Source of the DNA: Archangium sp.
Lineage (GTDB): Bacteria > Myxococcota > Myxococcia > Myxococcales > Myxococcaceae
Length of the DNA: 50,736 nucleotides
Reading direction: 5' to 3'
Assembly (NCBI GenBank): GCA_016793585.1
Contig: JAEUJR010000849.1
Location: 1 to 50,736 of the forward strand
A program made the translations under genes and the position numbers. The first letter of the stretch is position 1. The number at the start of each line of letters is the position of its first letter. A model generated the notes under the pieces. It made no database searches. It worked only from the letters and a program-made list of their open reading frames with translations, and was not told the origin of the DNA. This document shows, piece after piece, positions 43,267-50,736 of the stretch.

Positions 43267-44370
43267 ATGAACGAGCTGGAGCGACGGGCGGTGCTGGCGT
43301 TGTGGTCGTGCGAGGGCGTGGGGGCTCAGGCGTTCGAGCGGCTGACGCAGCTGGTGCCGGTGGCGCAGTGGCTGTCGACGCCGTGGCGCGAGCTGGTGGC
43401 GCTGCTCGACGTGAGCGCGCCGACACGCGAGCAGCTGTGGGCGGGGCCGACGCTCGAGGCCCGGCTCGCGAAGCTCGAGCAGCGGCTCGCCGAGGGCCGG
43501 CAGCGCGTGTGCTTCAAAGGCGACCCGCAGTACCCGGCCGCGCTCGTCGGGGTCCGCTCTGCTCCGCCGTTGTTGTTCTACGCCGGGCCGGGCGCGGTCG
43601 ATCAGATGCGTGGGCGGGTGGCGATCGTCGGCACTCGCAGAACCGACCGCGACTGGCTGACGTGGACGCGTCGGTTCGCAATGACCTGCACGCAGCAGAG
43701 CCTCGTCGTGGTCAGCGGGGCGGCCGAGGGCATCGACACGAACGCCCACCGCGGAGCGCTCGACGGTCGTGGGCTGACGTGGGCCTTTGTCGCCAGCGGG
43801 CTCGATGAGATCGACCCTGCGCCGAAAGAGGTCGCGACCGAGCTCTACCGCCGCGGTGGCACGGTCTTCAGCGAATACCCGCCGGGCGTGCGCGCGAACA
43901 AGGGGCTCTTCGTGCAGCGCAACCGGCTCATCTCGGGCAGTGCGCAGGTGGTGGTGTGCGTGCGCGGTGAAGCCGACTCGGGCGCGCGACACACCGCGGC
44001 GGCAGCCGTGTCGCAGGGCAGGGCGCTGCTCGCCGTGCCAGGCGGGCCGCTTCAACCGAAGGGCGGTGAGCTCAGTCAGCAGCTGCTCCGGGAAGGCGCC
44101 AGGCCCTGCTTCGACGTGAGCGACGTGCTCACGGCGATGGGGCTGCTCGTCATGCCCGTACCCGAGATCGTGGTGCCCGAAAGGAGCGAAGTGAGCGACG
44201 AAGCGCGCGCAGTCTTCGCTGCGCTGCCGCCGGGCCTGTTCGACATGCAGGCGGCCATCGCCGCCGTCCCTGAGCACTCATCGGGCGCCGTCAGCGCAGC
44301 CATGATGGAGCTCGAGATCTCAGGTTGGCTGGTCTCACGCAGCGGCAGGCGTTACGAAAAACGTGAGTGA
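43267..44370 (+). CDS. dprA: DprA/Smf DNA-processing protein
   Basis: The product is 367 residues. The N-terminal helical part (RAVLALWSCEGVGAQAFERL) is followed by a Rossmann domain with VAIVGTRRTDRDW, VVVSGAAEGIDTNAHRGAL and FVQRNRLISG, and a C-terminal winged-helix-like segment (FAALPPGLFDMQAAIAAV to SGWLVSRSGRRYEK). It loads RecA on incoming single-stranded DNA during natural transformation. ATG 43267 begins at the usual family N-terminus. A further in-frame start at 43237 is possible. The gene is followed by a proton-channel operon with its own promoter. Confidence 0.92.
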   Translation: MNELERRAVLALWSCEGVGAQAFERLTQLVPVAQWLSTPWRELVALLDVSAPTREQLWAGPTLEARLAKLEQRLAEGRQRVCFKGDPQYPAALVGVRSAPPLLFYAGPGAVDQMRGRVAIVGTRRTDRDWLTWTRRFAMTCTQQSLVVVSGAAEGIDTNAHRGALDGRGLTWAFVASGLDEIDPAPKEVATELYRRGGTVFSEYPPGVRANKGLFVQRNRLISGSAQVVVCVRGEADSGARHTAAAAVSQGRALLAVPGGPLQPKGGELSQQLLREGARPCFDVSDVLTAMGLLVMPVPEIVVPERSEVSDEARAVFAALPPGLFDMQAAIAAVPEHSSGAVSAAMMELEISGWLVSRSGRRYEKRE

Positions 44371-44388
44371 CCATGGGCCGTTCCTTTG

Positions 44389-44417
44389 TTGACGACCTCA
44401 GGGGTGCCAACTAGAAG
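44389..44417 (+). promoter_or_regulatory. Candidate sigma-70 promoter of the proton-channel operon
   Basis: TTGACG (44389-44394), then a 17-base spacer, then TAGAAG (44412-44417), 45 bases before the TolQ-like start. The spacing is ideal and both boxes match four or five consensus positions. The surrounding 90 bases are less GC-rich than the genes. This is inferred from sequence only. Confidence 0.55.
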
Positions 44418-44461
44418 CTCATGGTCTTTCACCGTCGGGTTGAAAGGAAATCGACACTTCC

Positions 44462-45205
44462 ATGTCCGCCAGCATGATGGTTCACCAAGTTCTCGATCTG
44501 GTGCTGACCGCTGAACCAGCGCACGCAGCCGAAGGGTCCTTCAAGGACTCGCTGGTCCTCTTCTTCAAAGAAGGTGGACCGTTCATGTTTGTGAACATCT
44601 TCTGGCTCTCGTGCGCGCTCGCGGTCACCATCGAGCGCGTCGTGACGCTGATGTTCCGGTACAACCTGAACGCCGGCCCGTTCATGGAGCAGATCACCAA
44701 GCTCGTGCTCACCGGCAACCCCGATCGCGCGGTGAAGCTCTGTGGCGCTGCGCCCAACGCGCCGCTCGCCAAGGTCGTTCGTTCGGGCCTCACCCGCGCG
44801 AACCGTGGCGAGGTCGAAGTGGCCAAGGCGATCGAAGAGTCGATTCTCGAGCAGACCCCGCACATCACGGCCCGCATTCAGTGGCTGTGGTCGCTGGCGA
44901 ACATCGCGACCCTCTTCGGCCTCATCGGCACCATCATCGGCCTCATCGGTACGTTCAAGTCGCTCGGTAACGTGCCCGCCGACCAGAAGCAGGCCCTGCT
45001 CTCGAAGGGTATCTCGGAAGCAATGAACAACACCGCCTTCGGTCTCGGCATCGCCGTGACCTGCATCATCGCCCACCTCTTCCTCACGGCGTACGCGCGC
45101 CGCATGATCGAGGTCGTCGAACTGAACGCGATGAAGCTCGAGAACCTGCTGGCCCGGCGTGCTGCCGGTGAGACCAGCGCGATGGACTTCGAAAAGGCTT
45201 CCTGA
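44462..45205 (+). CDS. TolQ/ExbB/MotA-family proton channel subunit
   Basis: The product is 247 residues. It has an N-terminal hydrophobic segment, then a span (FMFVNIFWLSCALAVTIERVVTL), a cytoplasmic domain (NAPLAKVVRSGLTRANRG, EESILEQTPHITARI) and two further spans with the family signature LWSLANIATLFGLIGTIIGL and AFGLGIAVTCIIAHLFLTAYA. It forms the pentameric stator with the two TolR-like proteins encoded next and uses proton flow for mechanical work. One TolQ followed by two TolR genes is the composition of the AglRQS gliding motor of Myxococcus, but Tol and Exb systems can look alike. Confidence 0.9.
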   Translation: MSASMMVHQVLDLVLTAEPAHAAEGSFKDSLVLFFKEGGPFMFVNIFWLSCALAVTIERVVTLMFRYNLNAGPFMEQITKLVLTGNPDRAVKLCGAAPNAPLAKVVRSGLTRANRGEVEVAKAIEESILEQTPHITARIQWLWSLANIATLFGLIGTIIGLIGTFKSLGNVPADQKQALLSKGISEAMNNTAFGLGIAVTCIIAHLFLTAYARRMIEVVELNAMKLENLLARRAAGETSAMDFEKAS

Positions 45206-45281
45206 CCGCCCGCTCGGTTGGGTGGGCTGGCCCGGGGGAACCTGAGCCGCTACCCGCTGTCAGGGGCTTCAACGGTGCGAC

Positions 45282-45812
45282 ATGGCGTTCCACGTCTCCA
45301 AGCGCAAGCTGAAGCCGAAGGAAGAAGAGGAAGCGGGCGAGCTCAACATCGTCCCGTACCTCGACATCCTCATGAACCTCATCATCTTCATGCTCCTGTC
45401 GATGTCGGGGCTCGCCACGTTCGGCATTCTGAACGTCAGCGCGCCTTCGTACGGCGGTGGCGGAGGTGGAGGAAACCCCGATGAGAAGCCGCCCCTCCTG
45501 CTGACCGTCGCGATCGCGAAGAACGGCTATTACATCGCTGCGACTGGTGGCGTGCTCCCTGGCATCGAGCAGACGGGAACGGCTGCCGAAGGCGCCCCGC
45601 CGACCATCGCGAAGAAGGGCGACGCCTACGACTACAACGCGCTCAACGCGAAGATGAAGGAGATCAAGACCTCCTTCCCCGAAGAGAGCAAAGTCATCAT
45701 CGCTGCCGAAGCCGACACTGCGTACGAGGTGCTGATCGGCACGATGGACTCCACCCGCGAGACGAACGACAAGAAGCTGCTCTTCCCCGACGTCACGCTG
45801 GCGAGCTTCTAA
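45282..45812 (+). CDS. TolR/ExbD-family protein, copy 1
   Basis: The product is 176 residues. The cytoplasmic N-terminus (KRKLKPKEEEEAGELNIVPY) is followed by one span with the proton-carrying Asp in VPYLDILMNLIIFML, then a Gly-rich loop (YGGGGGGGNPDEKPP) and a periplasmic domain of about 110 residues (KVIIAAEADTAYEVLIGTMDS near the end). The TolR pattern LTPMVDVMLVLLIIF corresponds to this span. It is coupled to the TolQ-like gene upstream (76-base gap) and to copy 2 (11-base gap). Confidence 0.88.
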   Translation: MAFHVSKRKLKPKEEEEAGELNIVPYLDILMNLIIFMLLSMSGLATFGILNVSAPSYGGGGGGGNPDEKPPLLLTVAIAKNGYYIAATGGVLPGIEQTGTAAEGAPPTIAKKGDAYDYNALNAKMKEIKTSFPEESKVIIAAEADTAYEVLIGTMDSTRETNDKKLLFPDVTLASF

Positions 45813-45823
45813 GGAACTGCACG

Positions 45824-46408
45824 ATGGCTTCCGCCGCGCACAACCCTGCGACCGAGCTCACCGAAGAGGACATCGCGCGCAACCGCTTCCGCAAGGCCAT
45901 GGCCCGGAAGAAGCGCAAGGAGCGCGAGGCCGAAGGTGAGATCAAGGAGCTCAACATCACCGCGATGATGGACATCATGACCATCATCCTCGTCTTCCTC
46001 ATCAAGTCGTACACCGCCTCGTCGGTGACGATGACGGCCTCGGAAGACATTCGCCCGCCGCTCTCGACGACACGCCTGACGCCGAAAGACACCGTCGCGA
46101 TCACCGTCACGCCCAAGCACATCATGGTTGGCGACAAGGTGAAGGCGACGCTCGAGAAGAACATGCAGCCCCGGAAGGAAGACACCCAGGGCAAGTTGAT
46201 TCTTCCGCTCGACGCCGCGCTGAAGAAAGAAGTCGAGAAGCTCAAGTACATCGCCGAGCGAAACCCCAGCGCGCCCTTCATGCACGAGGTCTCGATCATC
46301 GGAGATCGCCGCATTCCGTACGAGGTGCTCAGCTCGGTGCTCTACACGGCCGGCCAGAACGAGCTCGAGAACTTCCGCTTCGTCGTGATCTCGAAGGCCG
46401 ACGACTGA
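45824..46408 (+). CDS. TolR/ExbD-family protein, copy 2
   Basis: The product is 194 residues. A basic cytoplasmic N-terminus (RKAMARKKRKEREAEGEIKE) is followed by a span with Asp in ITAMMDIMTIILVFLIKSY, then a periplasmic domain (TVAITVTPKHIMVGDKV, HEVSIIGDRRIPYEVLSSVLY, LENFRFVVISKADD). It has clearly diverged from copy 1, so the two probably form a heterodimer in the stator, as proposed for AglQ and AglS. No TonB, TolA or TolB gene follows; the next gene is trmFO. Confidence 0.88.
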   Translation: MASAAHNPATELTEEDIARNRFRKAMARKKRKEREAEGEIKELNITAMMDIMTIILVFLIKSYTASSVTMTASEDIRPPLSTTRLTPKDTVAITVTPKHIMVGDKVKATLEKNMQPRKEDTQGKLILPLDAALKKEVEKLKYIAERNPSAPFMHEVSIIGDRRIPYEVLSSVLYTAGQNELENFRFVVISKADD

Positions 46409-46497
46409 TTCTCTGAACGCACGCTCCTTCGATGGGGCTTGCGGTCGAGCGGTCGTCACCTCTACAGCTCCTCGTTCGTCACGCGCGAGGAGCCTTC

Positions 46498-47880
46498 GTG
46501 TCAAACCTGCCCATCACCGTCATCGGCGCCGGCCTCGCTGGCAGCGAGTGTGCGTACCAGCTCGCGCGCCTCGGTCACGACGTCGTGCTCCGCGAGCAAA
46601 AGCCGGTCAAACGCTCGCCCGCTCACCAGAGCAACGCCTTCGCCGAGCTCGTCTGCTCGAACTCCATGCGCTCGGACAACCCCGAGAGCGCCATCGGCAT
46701 GCTGCACGCCGAGCTGCGCCGCGTGGGCAGCGTCATTCTGCACGCCGCCGACGCCAACCGCGTGCCTGCTGGAGACGCGCTCGCCGTCGAGCGCGAGGGC
46801 TTCTCGGCCGAGGTCACCCGCAAGCTGACGGCCACGGGACGCATCACGGTGGTGCCGGGTGAGGTCACCGAGATACCCGACGGTGACGTCGTCTTCGCCA
46901 CCGGGCCGCTCACCTCGGAGGCGCTCACCAACGCGCTGGCCCGCTTCACGGGCGAGAAGCTCTATTTCTACGACGCGATCGCGCCCATCGTCGCGGGCGA
47001 CTCCATCGACATGTCGATCGCCTTTCGCGCCAGCCGCTATGGCAAAGGCGACGGCGCCGACTACCTGAACCTGCCGCTCAACAAAGAAGAGTACCTGCGC
47101 TTCGTCACCGAGGTTCGCGCGGGTCAGAAGGTCACGCCGCACGCCTTCGAAGAGCCGAAGTACTTCGAGGGCTGCCTGCCGATCGAGGTGATGGCCGAGC
47201 GGGGCGAGCGCGTGCTCGCGTTCGGGCCGATGAAGCCCGTGGGCCTGACGGACCCGCGGACCGGTCGCTGGCCGTACGCGGTGGTGCAGCTGCGCATGGA
47301 GGACCGCGCCGGCACCGCCTGGAACCTCGTCGGCTTTCAGACGCGGCTCACCTGGCCCGAGCAGAAGCGCATCTTCGGCATGATCCCCGGGCTGCAGAAC
47401 GCCGAGTGGGTGCGCATGGGCCAGATTCACCGCAACACGTTCCTCGACAGCCCGCGGCTGCTGGCTCCCGAGCTCTGCCTCAAGTCAGAGCCGCGGCTCT
47501 TCTTCGCGGGGCAGATCACGGGCGTCGAGGGCTACGTCGAGTCGACCGCCTGCGGGTACCTCACGGCGCTCGCGGTGCACGCGCGACGCACGGGCACTTC
47601 GTTCGCGCCGCCGCCCGGCACCACCGCGCTCGGCGCCCTCTATCGCCACGTGACGGGAGAAGCCCACCCGCCCGGCGCGCCGTACCAGCCCACCAACGTC
47701 GTGTTCGCGCTCTTCCCGCCAGTCGAGGGCAGCATGAAGAAGGCCGACAAACGCGTCGCCTACGCCGCCCGCGGGCGAGAGGCGTTCGACGCATGGGCGC
47801 CGACTGCGCCGCACCCGGTGACGGCTGCGGTCGTCAGAGTGCCCGTGCCGGCACCAGTCGCCGCGGCTGCCGCTCCGTGA
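46498..47880 (+). CDS. trmFO: Methylenetetrahydrofolate-tRNA-(uracil-54-C5)-methyltransferase
   Basis: This 460-residue FAD enzyme forms ribothymidine at tRNA position 54 using methylenetetrahydrofolate. It has the FAD-binding [18 protein letters not shown], the conserved [20 protein letters not shown] with its Cys, [14 protein letters not shown] with the catalytic-region Cys, [12 protein letters not shown] and [15 protein letters not shown]. The C-terminus ends in an Ala/Pro/Val-rich tail. GTG 46498 is chosen because GAGGAG stands six bases before it and the FAD motif begins seven residues later; longer readings to 46432 are not supported. Confidence 0.96.
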   Translation: MSNLPITVIGAGLAGSECAYQLARLGHDVVLREQKPVKRSPAHQSNAFAELVCSNSMRSDNPESAIGMLHAELRRVGSVILHAADANRVPAGDALAVEREGFSAEVTRKLTATGRITVVPGEVTEIPDGDVVFATGPLTSEALTNALARFTGEKLYFYDAIAPIVAGDSIDMSIAFRASRYGKGDGADYLNLPLNKEEYLRFVTEVRAGQKVTPHAFEEPKYFEGCLPIEVMAERGERVLAFGPMKPVGLTDPRTGRWPYAVVQLRMEDRAGTAWNLVGFQTRLTWPEQKRIFGMIPGLQNAEWVRMGQIHRNTFLDSPRLLAPELCLKSEPRLFFAGQITGVEGYVESTACGYLTALAVHARRTGTSFAPPPGTTALGALYRHVTGEAHPPGAPYQPTNVVFALFPPVEGSMKKADKRVAYAARGREAFDAWAPTAPHPVTAAVVRVPVPAPVAAAAAP

Positions 47881-48009
47881 TCGACCCAGGCCCCTTCGGT
47901 CAGGGCGAACGCCTGCCGGCCAGCTGCGCTTGCCGAACCTGACGGCTGTGGCTGGTGTCAGTGCAAGCGTGGTTTGCGAGCCAGACAAGGTGTGGTTCAA
48001 GGGAGCGCA

Positions 48010-49653
48010 ATGCAGACCTTCAAGCCGTTGGTTGTGTTGTTCGCCTCGCTGGCCCTCGTCGCCTGCAAGAAAGAAGGCCAGCCGAAGACGATTCGGCAGA
48101 GCATCGAGAAGCCGGTCCGTCAGGCGTCGCTCGGCGTTCGCAAGGTCGAGGGCAGCGCGGTCGACTTGCGCGCCTCGCCCGACGGGAAGATCGTGACGGC
48201 GCTGCTCGACGGCGAGAAGCCGCGCATCGACGGCGTGCCTCCGACCATGCGCATGGGCTCGCTCTGGGTCGTTCCGACGGGTGACGGGGCGGCGGTGAAG
48301 GTCGCGACCGGCGCAGTCAACGTGCCCGGCGGGCTGCTCTTCACCAGCGACGGCAAGTACCTGCTCGTGCTCGGCGCGTACGACCCGACGCAACAGTCGG
48401 GTGAGCTGCTCGTGCAGGACCTCACCGATCTCTCGAAGGAGCGTCAGCGCCTCGCGCCCCACGTCACGTACATGAAGCCCAGCTTCGACGGCACCCGGGT
48501 GGCCTACGTCGACGACGGGGTGCTCTTCGAAGGGCCGCTGCCGGCAGGGCCGTTTCGTCAGCTCGCAGGTGAGGTCGCGACGGTGGAGTTCGCGCCCAAC
48601 GGCAAGCAGCTCTACTTCCGCCGCAAGTCGGTCGCGGGCGGTGGCGTGTTTCAGCTCGAGCTCGCCGAAGAGAAGCCCACCCCGAAGCGCTTCGTCGACG
48701 CGGTGGGGGAGTACGTGGTTTCGGATGACTCGAAGTGGGTGATCGCCATGGCGCGCACGAACCCGCGGCAGTTCGGCTTCGAGCTCTTCGTCGCCGACGC
48801 CGCGACGCTCAAGGTCGTGAAGGTGGGCGACGACGTGGTGCGCTTCGCCATCAGCCACGACGGCAAGTGGCTGGCCCGCATGCAGGTGCCCAAGAACGTG
48901 TCGGCCAGCGCCTCGGCGGCCACCGATCTGCAGATCGGTGAGCTGTGGCTGGGTCACACTGGTCAGACCGACGGCCGCAAGGTGGGCGACAAGGTGCGCG
49001 AGTTCGAGTTCACGAAAGACTCGAAGAAGCTCATCTTCCGCGACAACTACCAGGTGCTGGCGCTCATCGGCGGCAAGTCGGACGAGAAGGTCGGCGATCT
49101 CACGACGGTGACGCTGCCCGACGGCGCGCCCGTGGTGCTGCAGAAGCGCTCGCCGAACTACGAGCTCTCTCCTGACGGCACCGCGATCGCGTACACCGCC
49201 CGCGTCGAGCGGCCCGAATACTCGCGGCACCTCTTCCTGCTCAAAGAGGGCGGTGAGCCCGTGAAGCTGCAGGAGTGGCTCTATGACTACGTCTTCTCCC
49301 CGCAGGGCGATCGGCTGTTCTTCCGCGCGAACTGCCTGCGCGAAGGCCGCAGCTGCGACCTGATGATGCAGGAGCTCGCGAAGGCGGGCGTCGAGAAGCC
49401 CCGCAAGAGCGCGCAGAACACCTTCAACTTCAAGCTGTCGGAGGACGGCTCGCGCGCGATCACCACCAGCCCGCACATGACCGACGAGCTCTTCGACGTG
49501 CTGCTCACGAACTTCGCGACGGGCGAGACGAAGGTGCTCGATCAATACGTGATTCAGCCCGTGCACCTGCTCTCGAAGGACGGCACGAAGGCCGCGTGGA
49601 TCGTCTCGGACAAGAAGAACTCGGGCGTCTACGTGGGTTCGAACCTGCCCTGA
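48010..49653 (+). CDS. Beta-propeller lipoprotein (TolB/WD40-like repeats)
   Basis: The product is 547 residues. The lipoprotein signal (MQTFKPLVVLFASLALVAC, lipobox LVAC) is followed by repeats of the PD40 type: FTSDGKYLLVLG, FAPNGKQLYFRRK, SHDGKWLARM, FTKDSKKLIFRDN, LSPDGTAIAYTAR, FSPQGDRLFFRAN and LSEDGSRAITTS. These imply a six- to eight-bladed propeller in the periplasm or on the outer membrane, probably a protein-binding scaffold. It is not TolB itself, because it lacks TolB's N-terminal domain and has a lipid anchor. The ATG at 48010 gives the lipobox. Confidence 0.82.
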   Translation: MQTFKPLVVLFASLALVACKKEGQPKTIRQSIEKPVRQASLGVRKVEGSAVDLRASPDGKIVTALLDGEKPRIDGVPPTMRMGSLWVVPTGDGAAVKVATGAVNVPGGLLFTSDGKYLLVLGAYDPTQQSGELLVQDLTDLSKERQRLAPHVTYMKPSFDGTRVAYVDDGVLFEGPLPAGPFRQLAGEVATVEFAPNGKQLYFRRKSVAGGGVFQLELAEEKPTPKRFVDAVGEYVVSDDSKWVIAMARTNPRQFGFELFVADAATLKVVKVGDDVVRFAISHDGKWLARMQVPKNVSASASAATDLQIGELWLGHTGQTDGRKVGDKVREFEFTKDSKKLIFRDNYQVLALIGGKSDEKVGDLTTVTLPDGAPVVLQKRSPNYELSPDGTAIAYTARVERPEYSRHLFLLKEGGEPVKLQEWLYDYVFSPQGDRLFFRANCLREGRSCDLMMQELAKAGVEKPRKSAQNTFNFKLSEDGSRAITTSPHMTDELFDVLLTNFATGETKVLDQYVIQPVHLLSKDGTKAAWIVSDKKNSGVYVGSNLP

Positions 49654-49683
49654 AACCTGCGCCAGCCACGCGGTGGCAGTAGG

Positions 49684-50583
49684 GTGTCGCTCGTGGATGC
49701 CCACGTCGCCGAGTTCATGAAGCACCTCGAGGTCGCACGCGCGGCGTCGAAGAACACGCTCAAGGCCTACGCGCAGGATCTCGCGGCGCTGGCGGCGTAT
49801 CTCGAGCCGCAGAACGTGCCGCTCCTGAAGGTGACGCACCTGCACCTGCGCGGCTTTCTCGGGCAGCAGTCGCTCGACAAGGCCGCCTCCACGCGGGCGC
49901 GCCAGCTCGCCGCCATCAAGTCGTTCTACCGGTACCTGGTGCGGCGCAAGGTCATCGAGGTGAGCCCCGCGCGCCGGGTGAAGACGCCGAAGCTGCCGCA
50001 GCGGCTCCCGCGCGCCGTGCCCATCGACGAGACGTTCGCGATCATGGAGGCGCCCGACACCGATCAGCTGCTCCAGCTGCGCGACAAGGCCATGCTCGAG
50101 GTGCTCTACGGCGCCGGCCTGCGTGTCAGCGAGCTCTGCGGGCTGAGTCTGAAGGACGTCGATCTGCGCGCGCGCATGGTGCGGGTGCTGGGCAAGGGCA
50201 ACAAGGAGCGCCTCGTTCCGCTGAACGAAGGCGCGGTCGAGGCCATCAACGCGTGGCTGGTTCGGCGTGGAGAGCTGCTCGCAAAGCCCCGCCCGAAGCA
50301 GGACCCGCAGGCGATGTTCCTCAACTTTCGTGGCGGGCGACTCACGACCCGCAGCATGCAGAACCACCTCGATCGCTACGTGAAGCAGCTGGGCATCACC
50401 CGTGACGTGTCGCCCCACGCGCTTCGGCACTCGTTCGCGACGCACCTGCTCGCGTCGGGCGCCGACGTGCGATCGATTCAGGAGCTGCTCGGTCACGCGA
50501 GCCTCTCAACCACCCAGCGCTATACGGCCGTGTCCTTCGAGCAGTTGCAGAAGGTGTACGACGACGCGCACCCGAGGGCGTGA
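49684..50583 (+). CDS. xerC: XerC/XerD-type tyrosine recombinase
   Basis: The product is 299 residues from a GTG start. The N-terminal SAM-like core-binding domain (FMKHLEVARAASKNTLKAYAQDL) is followed by a catalytic domain with Arg147 (GAGLRVSELCGL), Lys in GKGNKERLVPL, His245 and Arg248 (HALRHSFATHLL), His271 (LLGHASLSTT) and nucleophile Tyr280 (QRYTAV). It resolves chromosome dimers at dif together with a partner. No integrase-type extra domain or att site is seen, so it is the housekeeping type. XerC rather than XerD is a guess. Confidence 0.9.
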   Translation: MSLVDAHVAEFMKHLEVARAASKNTLKAYAQDLAALAAYLEPQNVPLLKVTHLHLRGFLGQQSLDKAASTRARQLAAIKSFYRYLVRRKVIEVSPARRVKTPKLPQRLPRAVPIDETFAIMEAPDTDQLLQLRDKAMLEVLYGAGLRVSELCGLSLKDVDLRARMVRVLGKGNKERLVPLNEGAVEAINAWLVRRGELLAKPRPKQDPQAMFLNFRGGRLTTRSMQNHLDRYVKQLGITRDVSPHALRHSFATHLLASGADVRSIQELLGHASLSTTQRYTAVSFEQLQKVYDDAHPRA

Positions 50584-50584
50584 C

Positions 50585-50736
50585 GTGGCGAAGAAACCCG
50601 AGCCGTTCAACAACCCGTTCAAGGCCGTGAAGCTCGAGCAGCCGAAGAAGGCCGAGCCGCAGAAGCCGGCTCCGATGACGAAGGCCGAGAAGAAGCGCGC
50701 GGCGACCTCGGACGACGCTGACGCGGCGCTGTTCCT
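50585..50736 (+). CDS. Start of an unidentified gene, cut by the window end (possibly an Smr-domain protein)
   Basis: From the GTG at 50585, one base after the xerC stop, 50 codons are open: AKKPEPFNNPFKAVKLEQ, then a Lys/Pro/Glu-rich stretch, then SDDADAALF. This low-complexity leader resembles the start of Smr/MutS-type endonuclease-like proteins, but no domain is visible yet. Confidence 0.45.
   Translation, partial: MAKKPEPFNNPFKAVKLEQPKKAEPQKPAPMTKAEKKRAATSDDADAALF

Noticed and set aside
47485..50496. 1003-codon open frame on the minus strand
   Set aside because: It is antisense to trmFO, the propeller lipoprotein and xerC, and its sequence is low-complexity Arg/His/Leu.
49684..50583. 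Integrase of a mobile element
   Set aside because: It has the length and motifs of the housekeeping XerC/D type, and no attachment repeats, phage or conjugation genes are nearby.
1..50736. CRISPR array, insertion sequence or rRNA operon
   Set aside because: No regularly spaced repeats, transposase-like protein with inverted ends or rRNA sequence was seen.

Overview
The window is high-GC DNA (roughly two thirds G+C) packed with genes, many of which overlap by 4 bp (ATGA or GTGA) at stop/start junctions. Several features point to a myxobacterium (phylum Myxococcota): a C-terminal MYXO-CTERM-type sorting tail on an M36 peptidase, three scattered members of the TIGR02996 'repeat-companion' family, an Frz-like chemosensory operon, abundant two-component proteins, and FHA and Ser/Thr kinase proteins. 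I cannot assign a genus.

Layout. 1-3040: end of a CpaF/TadA-type secretion ATPase and an FHA/membrane/repeat protein, probably part of a Tad-like locus. 3055-12871: housekeeping and envelope genes: DNA polymerase I, a double-GAF sensor kinase, a TonB-like protein, a SpoIID/LytB protein, tRNA-Cys, an acyl-CoA dehydrogenase, a DksA/TraR-type zinc finger protein and a c'-like cytochrome. 12965-15742: a UspA protein, an NtrC-type sigma-54 activator and the first TIGR02996 protein. 15733-27595: a signalling island. On the minus strand lie a globin-coupled histidine kinase, a double-receiver protein and a receiver-kinase hybrid with coupled starts. Divergently on the plus strand lie CheW, a short CheW-like protein, two multi-span membrane MCPs, a CheA-CheY fusion, CheB and CheR. 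The gene order matches the frz operon of Myxococcus, including a divergent double receiver (FrzZ-like). 27639-30850: an eroded stretch with a frameshifted Cys-rich lipoprotein gene, a DUF2625-type pseudogene, a lipoprotein and the second TIGR02996 protein. 31081-41819: exported proteins: the M36 metallopeptidase, a CpoB/YbgF-like lipoprotein, a UshA-like metallophosphoesterase homologue with an in-frame TGA, small hypotheticals, the third TIGR02996 protein and an S46 dipeptidyl-peptidase. 41954-50736: a tail-anchored Ser/Thr kinase, DprA, a TolQ-TolR-TolR proton-channel trio, TrmFO, a beta-propeller lipoprotein, a XerC-type recombinase and the start of another gene.

The most striking observation is the gene at 36303-37376. 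Its conserved Cys-Gly-Cys segment is encoded Cys-Gly-TGA, and a small hairpin with a GGU apical loop starts 13 bases after the TGA. The GGU lies at the same distance from the UGA as in my recollection of the E. coli fdhF SECIS. This looks like a selenocysteine codon rather than a mutation. The second point of interest is the Frz-like operon, which has two tandem six-span membrane receptors instead of a soluble FrzCD and sits back to back with a heme-globin kinase/double-receiver operon. No insertion sequence, CRISPR array, prophage or rRNA was seen.
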